DNA of 64,000 bases from Bacteroidota bacterium (GCA_018267275.1 JAFDYV010000008.1:205951-269950); one strand, 5' to 3'; shown: positions 1 to 8,608, numbered from the stretch's first letter. Made by a program: numbers and translations. The notes: generated by a model from the letters alone, not told the origin.

Positions 1-481
1 TTATTCCTACCGTCTTCAATGTGTCCATCACCTTTTTGGTGTAGTTGTATAAGGCCGTCTTCATATCATTGAAAGGCATAGCAGCCCATGCACCGGGAAT
101 AAATTGTTTTCCAGGGTCTGCCCAATCATCACTATAATGAAAATCAATCATTAATCGCATGCCCAAATTTTTTGCGCGCAATGATTTTACTACCAAATCA
201 CGTGTGTTGTTCCACCCTTTTTTGGGATTGACCCAAGCCCGTAGGCGAATGGAATTAATTCCCTTGGATTTTAAGAGTTGCATGCACTCTTGCTGCACGC
301 CATTGTTGTTGAAGAACTTCACGCCTGCTGCTTCCATTTCCGTCAGCCATCCAACATCAGCACCTTTGGCAAAGACAATTGCTGATGGTGGTGTGTTGTC
401 GGGCGGAGGCGTGCTGGTCGTTGAAGAGCAACCTACCCAGCTCATCGCGATAAGCATTAACAACAGGAATATATTTCTCAT
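1..481 (-). CDS. GH53 arabinogalactan endo-1,4-beta-galactosidase lipoprotein, 3' part outside window
   Basis: This gene starts at 481 on the minus strand and runs off the left edge, so only about the first 160 residues are present. The protein begins MRNIFLLLMLIAMSWVGC, a lipoprotein signal peptide with a cysteine at residue 18, followed by a Ser/Thr/Pro linker. Then come GADVGWLTEMEAAG, LLKSKGINSIRLRAWVNP and GMRLMIDFHYSDDWADPGKQ, which are characteristic of glycoside hydrolase family 53 (endo-galactanase of pectic arabinogalactan side chains). The catalytic glutamates would lie beyond the visible part. The expected site is the outer membrane or the cell surface. The assignment is strong from the family motifs. 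Confidence 0.85.
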   Translation of the reverse strand, partial: MRNIFLLLMLIAMSWVGCSSTTSTPPPDNTPPSAIVFAKGADVGWLTEMEAAGVKFFNNNGVQQECMQLLKSKGINSIRLRAWVNPKKGWNNTRDLVVKSLRAKNLGMRLMIDFHYSDDWADPGKQFIPGAWAAMPFNDMKTALYNYTKKVMDTLKTVGI

Positions 482-536
482 AAGGCATCGTATGTAATGA
501 TTCAAAATTAATCACTAAAGTTCGTAGTTTTAAGTG

Positions 537-2855
537 ATGGCAAAAAAGTCGCAATGGGTAACGATTGGTAAGCGTAAGATTGAGCTGAGCAATCTCGACA
601 AAGTACTTTTTCCGGAAGACAACATTGTAAAGGCCGAAGTGATTGAGTACTACCTCAATATAGCGCCTACGCTGCTTAACCATGTCAAAGGCCGCGCACT
701 TACGCTCATCCGGTTTCCCGATGGCATTCATGGCGAGACTTTTTACCAAAAGAACCGACCCGATTGGTCGCCTGATTGGATTGAGTTCGAGAAGTTGGGA
801 AAAGAAGAGAAGAAAGACTACATCATTGCCACCGAACCCGCCTCGCTGGTATGGTTGGCCAACTTGGCATCGCTAGAATTGCACCAACTACACAGCCGCA
901 GGCCTCACTTCGAATACCCCGATTATATGGTGTTTGATTTAGACCCGCCAGAAGGCTACGATTTTAAGAACGTGGTGCCCATTGCCTTTGAGTTGAAACA
1001 CGCTATTGAGCGCCACGGCTACACGCCTTTTATAAAAACGACAGGCGGAAAAGGCATTCACATATGTTGCCCCATTCAGCCAAAGTTCGATTTTCACTTG
1101 GTGTTTGAAGCTGCGCAATCCATTGCGCAACCATTTGTTGATGCCAATGCGAATACCACGTTACACATCAAGAAAGATGCTAGAAAAGGGCGGGTATTGA
1201 TTGACATCTACCGAATACGGTCGGGGCAAAGTATTGTGTCGCCCTACAGCTTGCGCGGACGGGTAGGAGCGCCCGTTTCGATGCCTGTGACGTGGGAAGA
1301 ATTGGAAAAAGTGAAATCGCCAACTGAGTTTAATATCACCAACGCCTTGAGCTTGGTTACCGAGCGGGGCGATGCGTGGGAGGGTATGGATGCCTTTGCG
1401 GTTGAGATTCACACCCACCGTACCACACTTATAGCAAAGGAGCTCCCGAAGCACGCGAAACGCAAAACACCGGCTCAGCTAGAATCGTACGAGAAGAAGC
1501 GCAATTTCAAAAAAACGCCCGAACCGAAAGCAGAAGTCGACATCAGCGGAGGAAACAATTTTGTGGTACATCGCCATCATGCATCGCATCTGCATTACGA
1601 TTTGCGTCTCGAACAGGATGGTGTTTTAAAGTCGTGGGCTGTGCCGCGAGGTTTGCCGCCATACCCGGGCGTAAAGCGATTAGCGGTGCAAACAGAAGAC
1701 CACCCGATGAAGTATTTAACTTTTGATGGCACCATCCCCAAAGGGCAATATGGAGGAGGAGAAATGTGGATATATGCGTTGGGCAAATATCAAGTCACAA
1801 AAGAGAAGAAAGATGGCTTTTACTTCCGACTGAATAGCAAGGAAATAAACGCAGAGTACCGCATCCACAAAATGAAGCAAAAGGAATGGTTGCTAGAACG
1901 AGTGGACGAACCGCAAGTCAATTTTCTTAAAAACGAAATCCAGCCCATGTTGTCGGACAGTGCGGAAAAACCACCGCGGGGTAACGATTATTTTTATGAG
2001 GTGAAGTGGGACGGCATTCGCGCATTGATTGCTTTGGAGGATGGCAACATCAAAATCAAAACCCGTAACCAATTGGATGTAACCGCACAATTTCCTGAAT
2101 TAACTAAAGCGGACAAATCTTTTCGCGCCTCCTGTGGATTGTTTGATGCGGAAATTGTTTGCTTGGATAAGTTGGGCCGGCCGGAATTCAAGAAAGTAAT
2201 TCAGCGAATGCAACAAAACGGAACAACTTCCATTGATCGCCTTTCTAAAGCACAGCCCGTAAACTGTTATGTTTTCGATTGCTTGTATTTGGATGGGCGC
2301 TCATTGGTGAACGAGCCTTTACAAAAACGAAGAGAATGGTTGAGAGATGCCATCAAAAACGAGTCGGCTTATCGGCTGAGCGAAGTGGAAGAAGATGGTG
2401 AATCACTTTTTGAGGCTGCGAAGGTACACGACTTGGAAGGAATTATGGCGAAGCGCAAAGATGGCAAGTACCTGATAGGAAAACGCAGCGATTTATGGTT
2501 GAAGATAAAAGTGCGTCAAACGGCCGAGTGCGTCATTATTGGCTTTACACAAGGAAAAGGCGATCGATCGACCACCTTTGGTGCGTTGCAGTTGGCCGAA
2601 AGAAAAGGTGATGGGCTCCATTATCGTGGCAAGGTGGGCACAGGCTTTGACGATGCCACCATGAAGGGGATACTAAAAGATCTACAAAAATTAGCAAACA
2701 AGAAAAAACCATCGCTCAAGGGTGGAAAGATAGTAGATGAGAAGGTCACCACGTGGGTAGAGCCAAAGTTGATGGCCGAATTGAGTTATGCGCGCCTCAC
2801 GCAAGATGAAATGTTTCGCGAACCGGTATTTGTGAGGCTGAGGCCGGATTTGTAA
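537..2855 (+). CDS. ligD: ATP-dependent DNA ligase LigD (POL-PE-LIG)
   Basis: This is the multi-domain ligase of bacterial non-homologous end joining. The domains lie in the order polymerase/primase (about residues 8-290, with YMVFDLDPPEGYDF carrying the acidic metal ligands and later KTTGGKGIHI), 3'-phosphoesterase (about 335-450, FVVHRHHASHLHYDLRLE), then ATP-dependent ligase (about 470-772, EVKWDGIRA with the adenylated lysine near residue 490, and a C-terminal OB fold). This is the order of the Mycobacterium enzyme, not the PE-LIG-POL order of Pseudomonas. An in-frame GTG at 534 immediately precedes the ATG at 537, which I prefer. No ku gene is visible in the window, although LigD normally works with Ku. 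Confidence 0.95.
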   Translation: MAKKSQWVTIGKRKIELSNLDKVLFPEDNIVKAEVIEYYLNIAPTLLNHVKGRALTLIRFPDGIHGETFYQKNRPDWSPDWIEFEKLGKEEKKDYIIATEPASLVWLANLASLELHQLHSRRPHFEYPDYMVFDLDPPEGYDFKNVVPIAFELKHAIERHGYTPFIKTTGGKGIHICCPIQPKFDFHLVFEAAQSIAQPFVDANANTTLHIKKDARKGRVLIDIYRIRSGQSIVSPYSLRGRVGAPVSMPVTWEELEKVKSPTEFNITNALSLVTERGDAWEGMDAFAVEIHTHRTTLIAKELPKHAKRKTPAQLESYEKKRNFKKTPEPKAEVDISGGNNFVVHRHHASHLHYDLRLEQDGVLKSWAVPRGLPPYPGVKRLAVQTEDHPMKYLTFDGTIPKGQYGGGEMWIYALGKYQVTKEKKDGFYFRLNSKEINAEYRIHKMKQKEWLLERVDEPQVNFLKNEIQPMLSDSAEKPPRGNDYFYEVKWDGIRALIALEDGNIKIKTRNQLDVTAQFPELTKADKSFRASCGLFDAEIVCLDKLGRPEFKKVIQRMQQNGTTSIDRLSKAQPVNCYVFDCLYLDGRSLVNEPLQKRREWLRDAIKNESAYRLSEVEEDGESLFEAAKVHDLEGIMAKRKDGKYLIGKRSDLWLKIKVRQTAECVIIGFTQGKGDRSTTFGALQLAERKGDGLHYRGKVGTGFDDATMKGILKDLQKLANKKKPSLKGGKIVDEKVTTWVEPKLMAELSYARLTQDEMFREPVFVRLRPDL

Positions 2856-2876
2856 TGTTGGCAAAATGCCAACATT
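2854..2876. promoter_or_regulatory. Perfect palindrome over the higBA promoter (putative HigA operator)
   Basis: A perfect 10-base inverted repeat, AATGTTGGCA and TGCCAACATT, is separated by AAA. It starts inside the ligD stop codon and lies 18 bases before the higB start. Its left arm contains the TTG of the predicted -33 element, so a bound repressor would block the promoter. HigA-type antitoxins commonly autorepress through such palindromes. The binding itself is inferred. Confidence 0.7.
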
Positions 2877-2889
2877 TGGATTATATTTG
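2858..2889 (+). promoter_or_regulatory. higBA promoter, Bacteroidota type
   Basis: TTG at 2858-2860, then 21 bases, then TATATTTG at 2882-2889, a full match to TAnnTTTG. Transcription would start about four bases after the element, within a few bases of the ATG at 2895, so the higB message is probably leaderless or nearly so. Confidence 0.65.
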
Positions 2890-2894
2890 CAAAA

Positions 2895-3200
2895 ATGAAT
2901 GTATTGGCATACAAAACCATTGAAAACTTTTGGGAGAAATATGCTGATGCAAAGACACCGCTTCAAACTTGGTATTTTACCTGTCGAAAAAAGGAATGGC
3001 AAAATTTTAATGAGTTAGTGTGTGATTTTCCTGACGCACATCCGATTGGAGATAATCGCGTAGTATTTGATGTAAAAGGAAATAAGTATTGGCTTGTTGC
3101 CAGGGTTTTGTTTGAGTTCAAACAAATTCAAATAAAATGGATTGGCACCCATGCAGATTACGACAAAATAGATGTGAAACGAATTAGATACAAGAAATAA
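2895..3200 (+). CDS. higB: Type II toxin HigB (RelE/ParE-fold mRNA interferase)
   Basis: At 101 residues this matches the HigB_toxin family: FWEKYADAKTPLQTWYFTCRK near the N-terminus, DNRVVFDVKGNKYWLVARV in the middle, and IKWIGTHADYDKIDV near the end, the hallmark H-x-x-Y-D of this group. Such toxins cleave mRNA on the ribosome. The toxin gene precedes the antitoxin gene, as is usual for hig loci, and the next gene begins one base after its stop codon. The palindrome and promoter just upstream suggest autoregulation of the pair. Confidence 0.9.
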   Translation: MNVLAYKTIENFWEKYADAKTPLQTWYFTCRKKEWQNFNELVCDFPDAHPIGDNRVVFDVKGNKYWLVARVLFEFKQIQIKWIGTHADYDKIDVKRIRYKK

Positions 3201-3201
3201 A

Positions 3202-3642
3202 ATGCATTCATGGTCAATTATATCTTCTGAATCGGAGTATAAGAAGGCTCTTGGCCGTTTAGAAGAGTTATCAGAAAATCCGCCTGCAGTAAAGTCAGAT
3301 TTAGGTAAAGAGCTGCTTTTGTTAGGCTACTTGATTCAACGTTATGAAGATGAGAATTTCAAAATCGAATACCCAGATCCAATTCCAGCCATTAAAGTGC
3401 GCATGGAACAGCTTGGTTTATCTGTAAGTGATTTGTTAGATGTTTTTGGAGACCGTGGCACTGCATCAAAAGTATTAAATGGTCAACGGTCTTTGTCAGT
3501 TTCCATGGTTCGAAACTTATCCGAAAAGTTGTCTTTGCCTGCAGAGTTACTTTTAAAGCCTGTCAGCAAAGCCAAGTCGAAGGTGAAAACGATGTCTGTT
3601 GCAGAGCCCGCACCCCGCTATAAAAAATCTAGTAAGAAGTAG
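3202..3642 (+). CDS. higA: Antitoxin HigA, helix-turn-helix
   Basis: This 146-residue protein has an N-terminal helical part (about 1-65) and a C-terminal HTH around 70-120: PAIKVRMEQLGLSVSDLLDVFGDRGTASKVLNGQRSLSVSMVRNLSEKLSLPAELLL. This is the architecture of the HigA antitoxins that pair with HigB_toxin. It should bind and neutralise HigB and repress the operon through the palindrome at 2854-2876. It lies one base downstream of higB. The last 25 residues are rich in Lys and Ser. Confidence 0.88.
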   Translation: MHSWSIISSESEYKKALGRLEELSENPPAVKSDLGKELLLLGYLIQRYEDENFKIEYPDPIPAIKVRMEQLGLSVSDLLDVFGDRGTASKVLNGQRSLSVSMVRNLSEKLSLPAELLLKPVSKAKSKVKTMSVAEPAPRYKKSSKK

Positions 3643-3665
3643 ATACATTTCATTTTCTTTGCACT

Positions 3666-4715
3666 ATGACAGACCACTCATTGTATCTCAAGAATCTTTG
3701 GTACCTGGCCTTTCATTCTTCGTTTTTGAAGAAGGGGAAATTGGTAGGCAAAGAGATCTGCGGGGAAAAGATTGTTTTTGGGCGAGATGCGAATGGCAAC
3801 GCCTTTGCGTTGCGCGACAATTGCCCACACCGCGGGGTACCTCTTTCTCACGGGTGGTTCAAGAATGATACGATTCAATGCTGCTACCATGGCTGGCAGT
3901 TCGATACGAAAGGGACTTGCACTGGGATACCCGCCATGCCCCCCGATGCAACTTTTGACGCTTCAAAAATTAAGGTGTTTCAATACCCGTTGTCAGAAAT
4001 CAATGATACCGTTTGGGTGTATATCCCAGAGAAAAAGTTGCCGAATGTCAAGCCAGTTTTGCCTCCGCCTAATTTGGTGCTAAATGCAGAACAGAAGTTT
4101 AAGCATGTTGAAACGGTGATTATGCCGGCAGACATAGATCATTCTGTGATTGGCTTGATTGACCCCGCTCACGTTACGTTCGTACATCAGTCATGGTATT
4201 GGCGTTCGGCAAAAAAACTGAAATTGAAGGAGAAAAAGTTTGAGCCGACTGCGATGGGTTTTAAGATGGTACGCCACACGCCATCGGCCAACTCAAAAGG
4301 TTATGGCATATTGAAAGGCGGCACCAGCACCGAAATTACTTTTGATATACCCGGGGTTAGGACCGAGCACATTTTAGTTGGCCAAAAGAACCAGGTAGTG
4401 TCCATTACATGCCTCACACCGCTCAACGACAAGCAGACAGAACTCACACATATTTTCTATACAGACATAGCACTTGCCAATTTCTTGTGGTTGCCGTTAA
4501 AGCGATTGGGTAAACAGTTTATTGGTCAGGATTTGGGAGTGTTCAATAAATTAAGTGAAGGTCTTGCATCCAAGCCAACACTTTCTTTAATCGGTGATCC
4601 CGATTTGCAGGCACGTTGGTACTATGAAATTAAGCGTACGTGGGCGCTCGCTCAACAGAACAACGAACCGTTTGTGAATCCGGTGAAACCACAGACGTTG
4701 CACTGGGTTACCTAG
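3666..4715 (+). CDS. Rieske non-heme iron oxygenase, aromatic-ring-hydroxylating alpha subunit type
   Basis: The N-terminal Rieske domain shows CPHRGVPLSHGW (Cys53, His55) and CCYHGWQF (Cys72, His75), the four ligands of a [2Fe-2S] cluster. The C-terminal catalytic domain shows DPAHVTFVH (His169, His174), part of the mononuclear iron facial triad. At 349 residues it is the single-component oxygenase type related to vanillate demethylase and phenylpropionate dioxygenase; the substrate cannot be read. No reductase or ferredoxin partner lies next to it. Its stop codon directly abuts the stop codon of the convergent AraC gene. A weak TTTCTTTG element lies just upstream. It is probably independent of the hydroxyproline operon. 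Confidence 0.85.
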   Translation: MTDHSLYLKNLWYLAFHSSFLKKGKLVGKEICGEKIVFGRDANGNAFALRDNCPHRGVPLSHGWFKNDTIQCCYHGWQFDTKGTCTGIPAMPPDATFDASKIKVFQYPLSEINDTVWVYIPEKKLPNVKPVLPPPNLVLNAEQKFKHVETVIMPADIDHSVIGLIDPAHVTFVHQSWYWRSAKKLKLKEKKFEPTAMGFKMVRHTPSANSKGYGILKGGTSTEITFDIPGVRTEHILVGQKNQVVSITCLTPLNDKQTELTHIFYTDIALANFLWLPLKRLGKQFIGQDLGVFNKLSEGLASKPTLSLIGDPDLQARWYYEIKRTWALAQQNNEPFVNPVKPQTLHWVT

Positions 4716-5576
4716 TCACAATGAATGCAATTTCGCGTAGTGAGAAGGCGTTAAGCCCATTGCCTTTTTAAAAATTCGATTGAAGTTAGAGATGTTTTGA
4801 AAGCCCGTTTCAAAGCATACTTGATCGACTTTCATTTCTGAATTTGCCAAGAGTTGGCATGCATTGCTCACGCGCACATCATTTAAGAATGTGGTATACG
4901 TTTTTCTGGTTCGCAGTTTAAAGTAACGACAAAACGCTTCCGTGGATAGATGCGCCACTTCAGCTACTTCTTTGATGTATATTTTGCGGTGGCTTTCTTT
5001 GAAGGTAAATTGTAGAATGTCGTCCATCCGTTTACTTTCTACACCGGCATCGGGCGAGGGGTGTTTATTCAACTGCTTCAAGTCTTTTGAGAGTGCAAGT
5101 GTTCGCAACAAGCCAAAAAAGAGCACGAGCTTATCTTGTGGTTGCGCGGAGCAAAGTTCTTTCATATGGTGACTCGCGCCAACTCTCGTTTTGCCAATCA
5201 CTCTAAAACCTTTTCTTGCGCGATTAAAAAAAAGGCGGTTGGACTTCATTTCTTCAGTGTTCCAAAAACGTTGGCCGAAGTATTCTTCATTGAAGTAAAT
5301 AGAGATTGATTTAGAGGTGAGCTTGCTGTTTTTAGAATAGTACTTCTTATTGCTGCGAAAAACATGCGGTTGATTGCTGCCCAATACAAATACATCGCCA
5401 GCCTGAAACCGTCCGACATAGGTGCCGGCAATCACCGTTCCTTCACCCTCCTCAATCAACATCAACTGTAGTTCACTGTGCTGGTGCAACTTGTCATAAA
5501 AGTAAGTCATTTTATCGCGCTGTAACCGAAAGACTTGGGTTTCGGTTTGCGGAACGCGAAACGGTACTACTCTCAT
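4716..5576 (-). CDS. AraC family transcriptional regulator, probable regulator of the hydroxyproline operon
   Basis: This 286-residue protein has an N-terminal cupin-like sensor region (HQHSELQLMLIEEGEGTVIAG and GDVFVLGSNQPHVFRS) and a C-terminal double helix-turn-helix (IYIKEVAEVAHLSTEAFCRYFKLRTRKTY, then VDQVCFETGFQNISNFNRIFKKAMGLTPSHY). This is the usual order for AraC regulators of catabolic genes. It is transcribed divergently from the hydroxyproline operon across 132 bases, so it is the obvious candidate regulator of that operon. The ligand is not known from sequence. The 3' end abuts the Rieske gene with no spacer. Confidence 0.88.
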   Translation of the reverse strand: MRVVPFRVPQTETQVFRLQRDKMTYFYDKLHQHSELQLMLIEEGEGTVIAGTYVGRFQAGDVFVLGSNQPHVFRSNKKYYSKNSKLTSKSISIYFNEEYFGQRFWNTEEMKSNRLFFNRARKGFRVIGKTRVGASHHMKELCSAQPQDKLVLFFGLLRTLALSKDLKQLNKHPSPDAGVESKRMDDILQFTFKESHRKIYIKEVAEVAHLSTEAFCRYFKLRTRKTYTTFLNDVRVSNACQLLANSEMKVDQVCFETGFQNISNFNRIFKKAMGLTPSHYAKLHSL

Positions 5577-5598
5577 TTTAGCATTATTTTGATTGCGA

Positions 5599-5622
5599 GA
5601 GAACTAATTCTCCTCAAAAATA
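5599..5622. promoter_or_regulatory. Inverted repeat and weak minus-strand -7 element upstream of the araC-type gene
   Basis: GAGAA (5599-5603) and TTCTC (5608-5612) form a short inverted repeat about 25 bases before the regulator start. Next to it, CAAAAATA at 5615-5622 reads as TATTTTTG on the minus strand, matching the Bacteroidota -7 consensus. No TTG sits at the preferred distance, so the promoter call is modest. Confidence 0.35.
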
Positions 5623-5656
5623 AGTCAAAATAGTATAGGTATTGATTACTTTTTTG

Positions 5657-5688
5657 TTGACGATGAGTTATGTAAGGCGTTAACTTTG
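5657..5688 (+). promoter_or_regulatory. Promoter of the hydroxyproline catabolic operon
   Basis: TTG at 5657-5659, a 21-base spacer and TAACTTTG at 5681-5688 match the Bacteroidota consensus with the same spacing as the higBA promoter. The first gene starts at 5709, leaving a leader of about 16 bases. Confidence 0.6.
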
Positions 5689-5708
5689 AATTAAAACACT
5701 GAATATTT

Positions 5709-6602
5709 ATGCAGCCAAAATGGATTGGAGTTTACCCGGCTTTGACAACAAAGTTTACCAGCGATGATAAATTAGATTTCGCCATGTTTGAAAAGAACCT
5801 CGCGGCTCAAATGGCTGCGGGTGTCAATGGTATCATCATAGGCGGTTCGTTAGGGGAGGCAAGTACTTTGGAGAATGCTGAAAAGCTTGAACTGATAAAG
5901 TTTGCTGTAGGGAAAGTCAGCGGTAAGTTGCCGGTGGTGATGACGATTGCCGAGGGTAGCACTCGGCTTGCGGTGTCGTTAGCGCGAGAAGCGGAGAAAG
6001 CGGGCGCGAATGGATTGATGGTGTTACCACCCATGCGCTATAAATCTGACCATCGCGAGACGGTGACATTTTATAAAACAATTGCAGATGCTTCATCATT
6101 GCCCATCATGGTGTACAACAATCCGGTAGACTATAAAGTGGAGGTGACATTGGATATGTTTGCTGAACTGGCCGAAAAACCAACCATTCAAGCGGTAAAA
6201 GAATCAACTCGTGACGTAAGCAATGTTACCCGAATGATCAATCGGTTTGGTGGTCGCTTTAAAATTCTATGCGGTGTAGACACCATTGCCATGGAAGAAT
6301 TAATGTTGGGTGCGGATGGCTGGGTGGCAGGTTTGGTTTGCGCGTTCCCGAAGGAAACAGTGCAAATTTATCAGCTTACAAAAGCCAATAAAATAGAAGA
6401 GGCCCTTAAAATATACCGCTGGTTCTTACCCTTGCTGGAGTTAGATATTCATCCTAAGCTTGTTCAGTACATCAAGTTGGCCGAAACTGAAGCAGGCATT
6501 GGTTCTGAGCATGTGCGTGCACCGCGAATGACATTGGTAGGTGAAGAGCGGGAACGGGTTTTGAAAATCATTCAATTGGGGATTGAGAATAGACCAATTT
6601 AG
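5709..6602 (+). CDS. DapA-family lyase, probable 1-pyrroline-4-hydroxy-2-carboxylate deaminase
   Basis: This 297-residue protein has the DHDPS/N-acetylneuraminate lyase fold. GGSLGEASTLENAEKLELI is the substrate-binding loop, IMVYNNPVDY carries the catalytic tyrosine, and QAVKESTRD carries the Schiff-base lysine. In the context of a 4-hydroxyproline epimerase, a D-amino-acid oxidase-type enzyme and a semialdehyde dehydrogenase, the likely reaction is deamination of 1-pyrroline-4-hydroxy-2-carboxylate to 2-oxoglutarate semialdehyde. It is probably not DapA, because no other lysine gene is nearby. It is the first gene of the operon, behind a good promoter. The family is certain; the exact substrate is inferred from the neighbours. 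Confidence 0.85.
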   Translation: MQPKWIGVYPALTTKFTSDDKLDFAMFEKNLAAQMAAGVNGIIIGGSLGEASTLENAEKLELIKFAVGKVSGKLPVVMTIAEGSTRLAVSLAREAEKAGANGLMVLPPMRYKSDHRETVTFYKTIADASSLPIMVYNNPVDYKVEVTLDMFAELAEKPTIQAVKESTRDVSNVTRMINRFGGRFKILCGVDTIAMEELMLGADGWVAGLVCAFPKETVQIYQLTKANKIEEALKIYRWFLPLLELDIHPKLVQYIKLAETEAGIGSEHVRAPRMTLVGEERERVLKIIQLGIENRPI

Positions 6603-6638
6603 CAATAATCAAATAACCCCTTCCTAGCTCAGAAAAAG

Positions 6639-7001
6639 ATGCATACCAATCTCGAAGAAAAATTCTCCAAGTTCACAGAATACTGGCATCCTTACATTAT
6701 TGGCGAACTCAATGATAATTTTGTAAAGATTGCCAAAGTAAAGGGTGACCTTGTGTGGCATAAACATGAGCATGAAGATGAACTATTTGTGGTACTGAGT
6801 GGGACGTTGATGATGGACTTCCGCGATGGGCGAACTATTGCTACTAAGCCCGGGGAGATTTTGATTGTCCCGAAAAACACCGAGCACCGCCCATGGACAA
6901 ATGATGAAGAAGTCAAATTAATGTTAGTCGAGCCAAAGGCTACCAAACACACAGGTGAATTGGTGGTTGAACAGACGGTGACAAATTTGGAGTGGATTTA
7001 A
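6639..7001 (+). CDS. Small cupin-domain protein in the hydroxyproline operon
   Basis: This 120-residue single-domain cupin shows motif 1, HKHEHEDELFVVLSG, with two metal-binding histidines and a glutamate, and motif 2, PGEILIVPKNTEHRP, with the third histidine. Proteins of this type may be isomerases or small-molecule binders, and many have no known activity. It sits between the deaminase and dehydrogenase genes with short spacers, so it is probably co-transcribed. It might act on or sense an intermediate, but nothing in the sequence fixes that. Confidence 0.8.
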   Translation: MHTNLEEKFSKFTEYWHPYIIGELNDNFVKIAKVKGDLVWHKHEHEDELFVVLSGTLMMDFRDGRTIATKPGEILIVPKNTEHRPWTNDEEVKLMLVEPKATKHTGELVVEQTVTNLEWI

Positions 7002-7071
7002 GTTGGATACCTGATGCTGGATACCGGAAGTTTGTAACTAGAATCCAGAATCGAGTATCTTACAACTTCAA

Positions 7072-8541
7072 ATGAATAAACTAATGAATGAAATAAACGC
7101 GGTACTCGAATCCTCCCATGCTGCCTTTCAACAATACAAAAAAGTATCAGGCGCAGACAAGTCTGTTTTTCTTCAAGCGATTGCTTCTGAGATAGAAGCC
7201 CTCGGTCAACCCTTGATTGCGACTGCGATGGAAGAAACAAATCTGCCCGAAGCAAGGTTGGTGGGTGAGCGAGGGCGTACCTGCAATCAGTTAAGGCAAT
7301 TTGCGGCATTGGTCAAAGAGGGGTCGTGGGTCGATGCCAGGATTGATACCGCGATTCCAGATAGAGCGCCATTACCGAAGCCTGACATCCGCAAGATGAT
7401 GGTGCCGCTTGGTCCTGTGGTTGTATTTGGCGCCAGCAATTTTCCGTTTGCGTACTCCACCGCGGGTGTTGATACGTGTTCTGCGTTGGCTGCTGGTTGT
7501 TCAGTGGTACTTAAGGCGCACCCTGCCCATCCAAAAACCTCTGCAATGGTAGCGCATGCTATTGAAATGGCGGTTGAGAAGACAGGGATGCCAAAAGATG
7601 TTTTTATACACGTGCAAGATTCATCTTTTGAAGCGGGCAAGGCATTAGTGCAACATCCACTAACAAAGGCTGTTGGATTTACCGGTTCGTTTTCAGGAGG
7701 GAAGGCGTTGTATGATTATGCCACACAGCGTCCGGAGCCCATTCCGGTTTTTGCTGAGATGGGGAGCATCAACCCCGTCTTCATTTTGCCCGAGGCGATG
7801 ATGGTACGTGGCGACAAGATAGCGGAAATGTATGCCGCTTCCATAACCCAAGGTGTTGGGCAGTTTTGTACGAACCCTGGCCTTCTATTGAGCGTAGAAA
7901 ATCCGGCCCTGAAAAATTTCGCAACACAACTCGCTGAACGAATGAAGGCCATTGGCCCCGGCACTATGCTACACTCCGGTATAGCCAACAGCTTTGTGAA
8001 GAATCGGGCAAAAGCCCTCGAGCAAAAAGGAGTTGTGTTGTTGGCCGAATCGGTTGAGAAAGCAAAAGAGAATCAGGCCGCATCTACACTAGCGACTGTA
8101 AAGGCCAGTGAGTTCATCCACAATCATCAACTAGTAGAAGAGGTGTTTGGGCCATATTCATTGTTGGTAACGGCAAGCACGATTGGCGAATTGAAAGCAG
8201 CAGCGGCAAAAATTCCAGGGCAATTGACAGCAACCATTATTGGTGAAGAGGCTGACCTGATTGCCTTTGCAGATTTTATAGATTTGGTCATTGAAAAGGC
8301 AGGTCGGGTCATCATTAACGGTGTTCCAACCGGTGTGGAAGTGTGCCCGTCCATGCATCATGGCGGACCGTTTCCGGCTACTACTGATTCAAGGTTTACA
8401 TCTGTGGGCATCGATGCCATAAAACGTTTTGTAAGACCCGTTTCGTTTCAAAATTTTCCGCAGCAACTGCTTCCCGCTGAATTGAAAGACAATAATCCAT
8501 TGGGGATATGGCGACTTGTAAATAACGAATTTAAAAAGTAG
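7072..8541 (+). CDS. Aldehyde dehydrogenase, probable 2-oxoglutarate semialdehyde (2,5-dioxovalerate) dehydrogenase
   Basis: This NAD(P)-dependent aldehyde dehydrogenase has 489 residues. GPVVVFGASNFPFAYS and VVLKAHPAHPKTS form the cofactor-binding site, GFTGSFSGGKAL is the Rossmann loop, AEMGSINP contains the general-base glutamate and GVGQFCTNPGLL contains the catalytic cysteine. The SNFPFA and cysteine-loop sequences resemble the 2-oxoglutarate semialdehyde dehydrogenase group, which finishes hydroxyproline and pentose-acid pathways. In this operon it would oxidise the deaminase product to 2-oxoglutarate, feeding the TCA cycle. Confidence 0.88.
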   Translation: MNKLMNEINAVLESSHAAFQQYKKVSGADKSVFLQAIASEIEALGQPLIATAMEETNLPEARLVGERGRTCNQLRQFAALVKEGSWVDARIDTAIPDRAPLPKPDIRKMMVPLGPVVVFGASNFPFAYSTAGVDTCSALAAGCSVVLKAHPAHPKTSAMVAHAIEMAVEKTGMPKDVFIHVQDSSFEAGKALVQHPLTKAVGFTGSFSGGKALYDYATQRPEPIPVFAEMGSINPVFILPEAMMVRGDKIAEMYAASITQGVGQFCTNPGLLLSVENPALKNFATQLAERMKAIGPGTMLHSGIANSFVKNRAKALEQKGVVLLAESVEKAKENQAASTLATVKASEFIHNHQLVEEVFGPYSLLVTASTIGELKAAAAKIPGQLTATIIGEEADLIAFADFIDLVIEKAGRVIINGVPTGVEVCPSMHHGGPFPATTDSRFTSVGIDAIKRFVRPVSFQNFPQQLLPAELKDNNPLGIWRLVNNEFKK

Positions 8542-8608
8542 GCAGTCGCCAGTCGGCAGGTGCTCAGACTGCCAACTGCTTACTGTCAACTCTAGACTAT
8601 TAATACCT

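Noticed and set aside
159..497. Plus-strand open frame opposite the GH53 gene
   Set aside because: It lies opposite clear GH53 coding sequence on the minus strand and has no family features.
5709..6602. Naming the DapA-family gene as lysine-pathway dapA
   Set aside because: No diaminopimelate genes are near, and the neighbours fit hydroxyproline catabolism.
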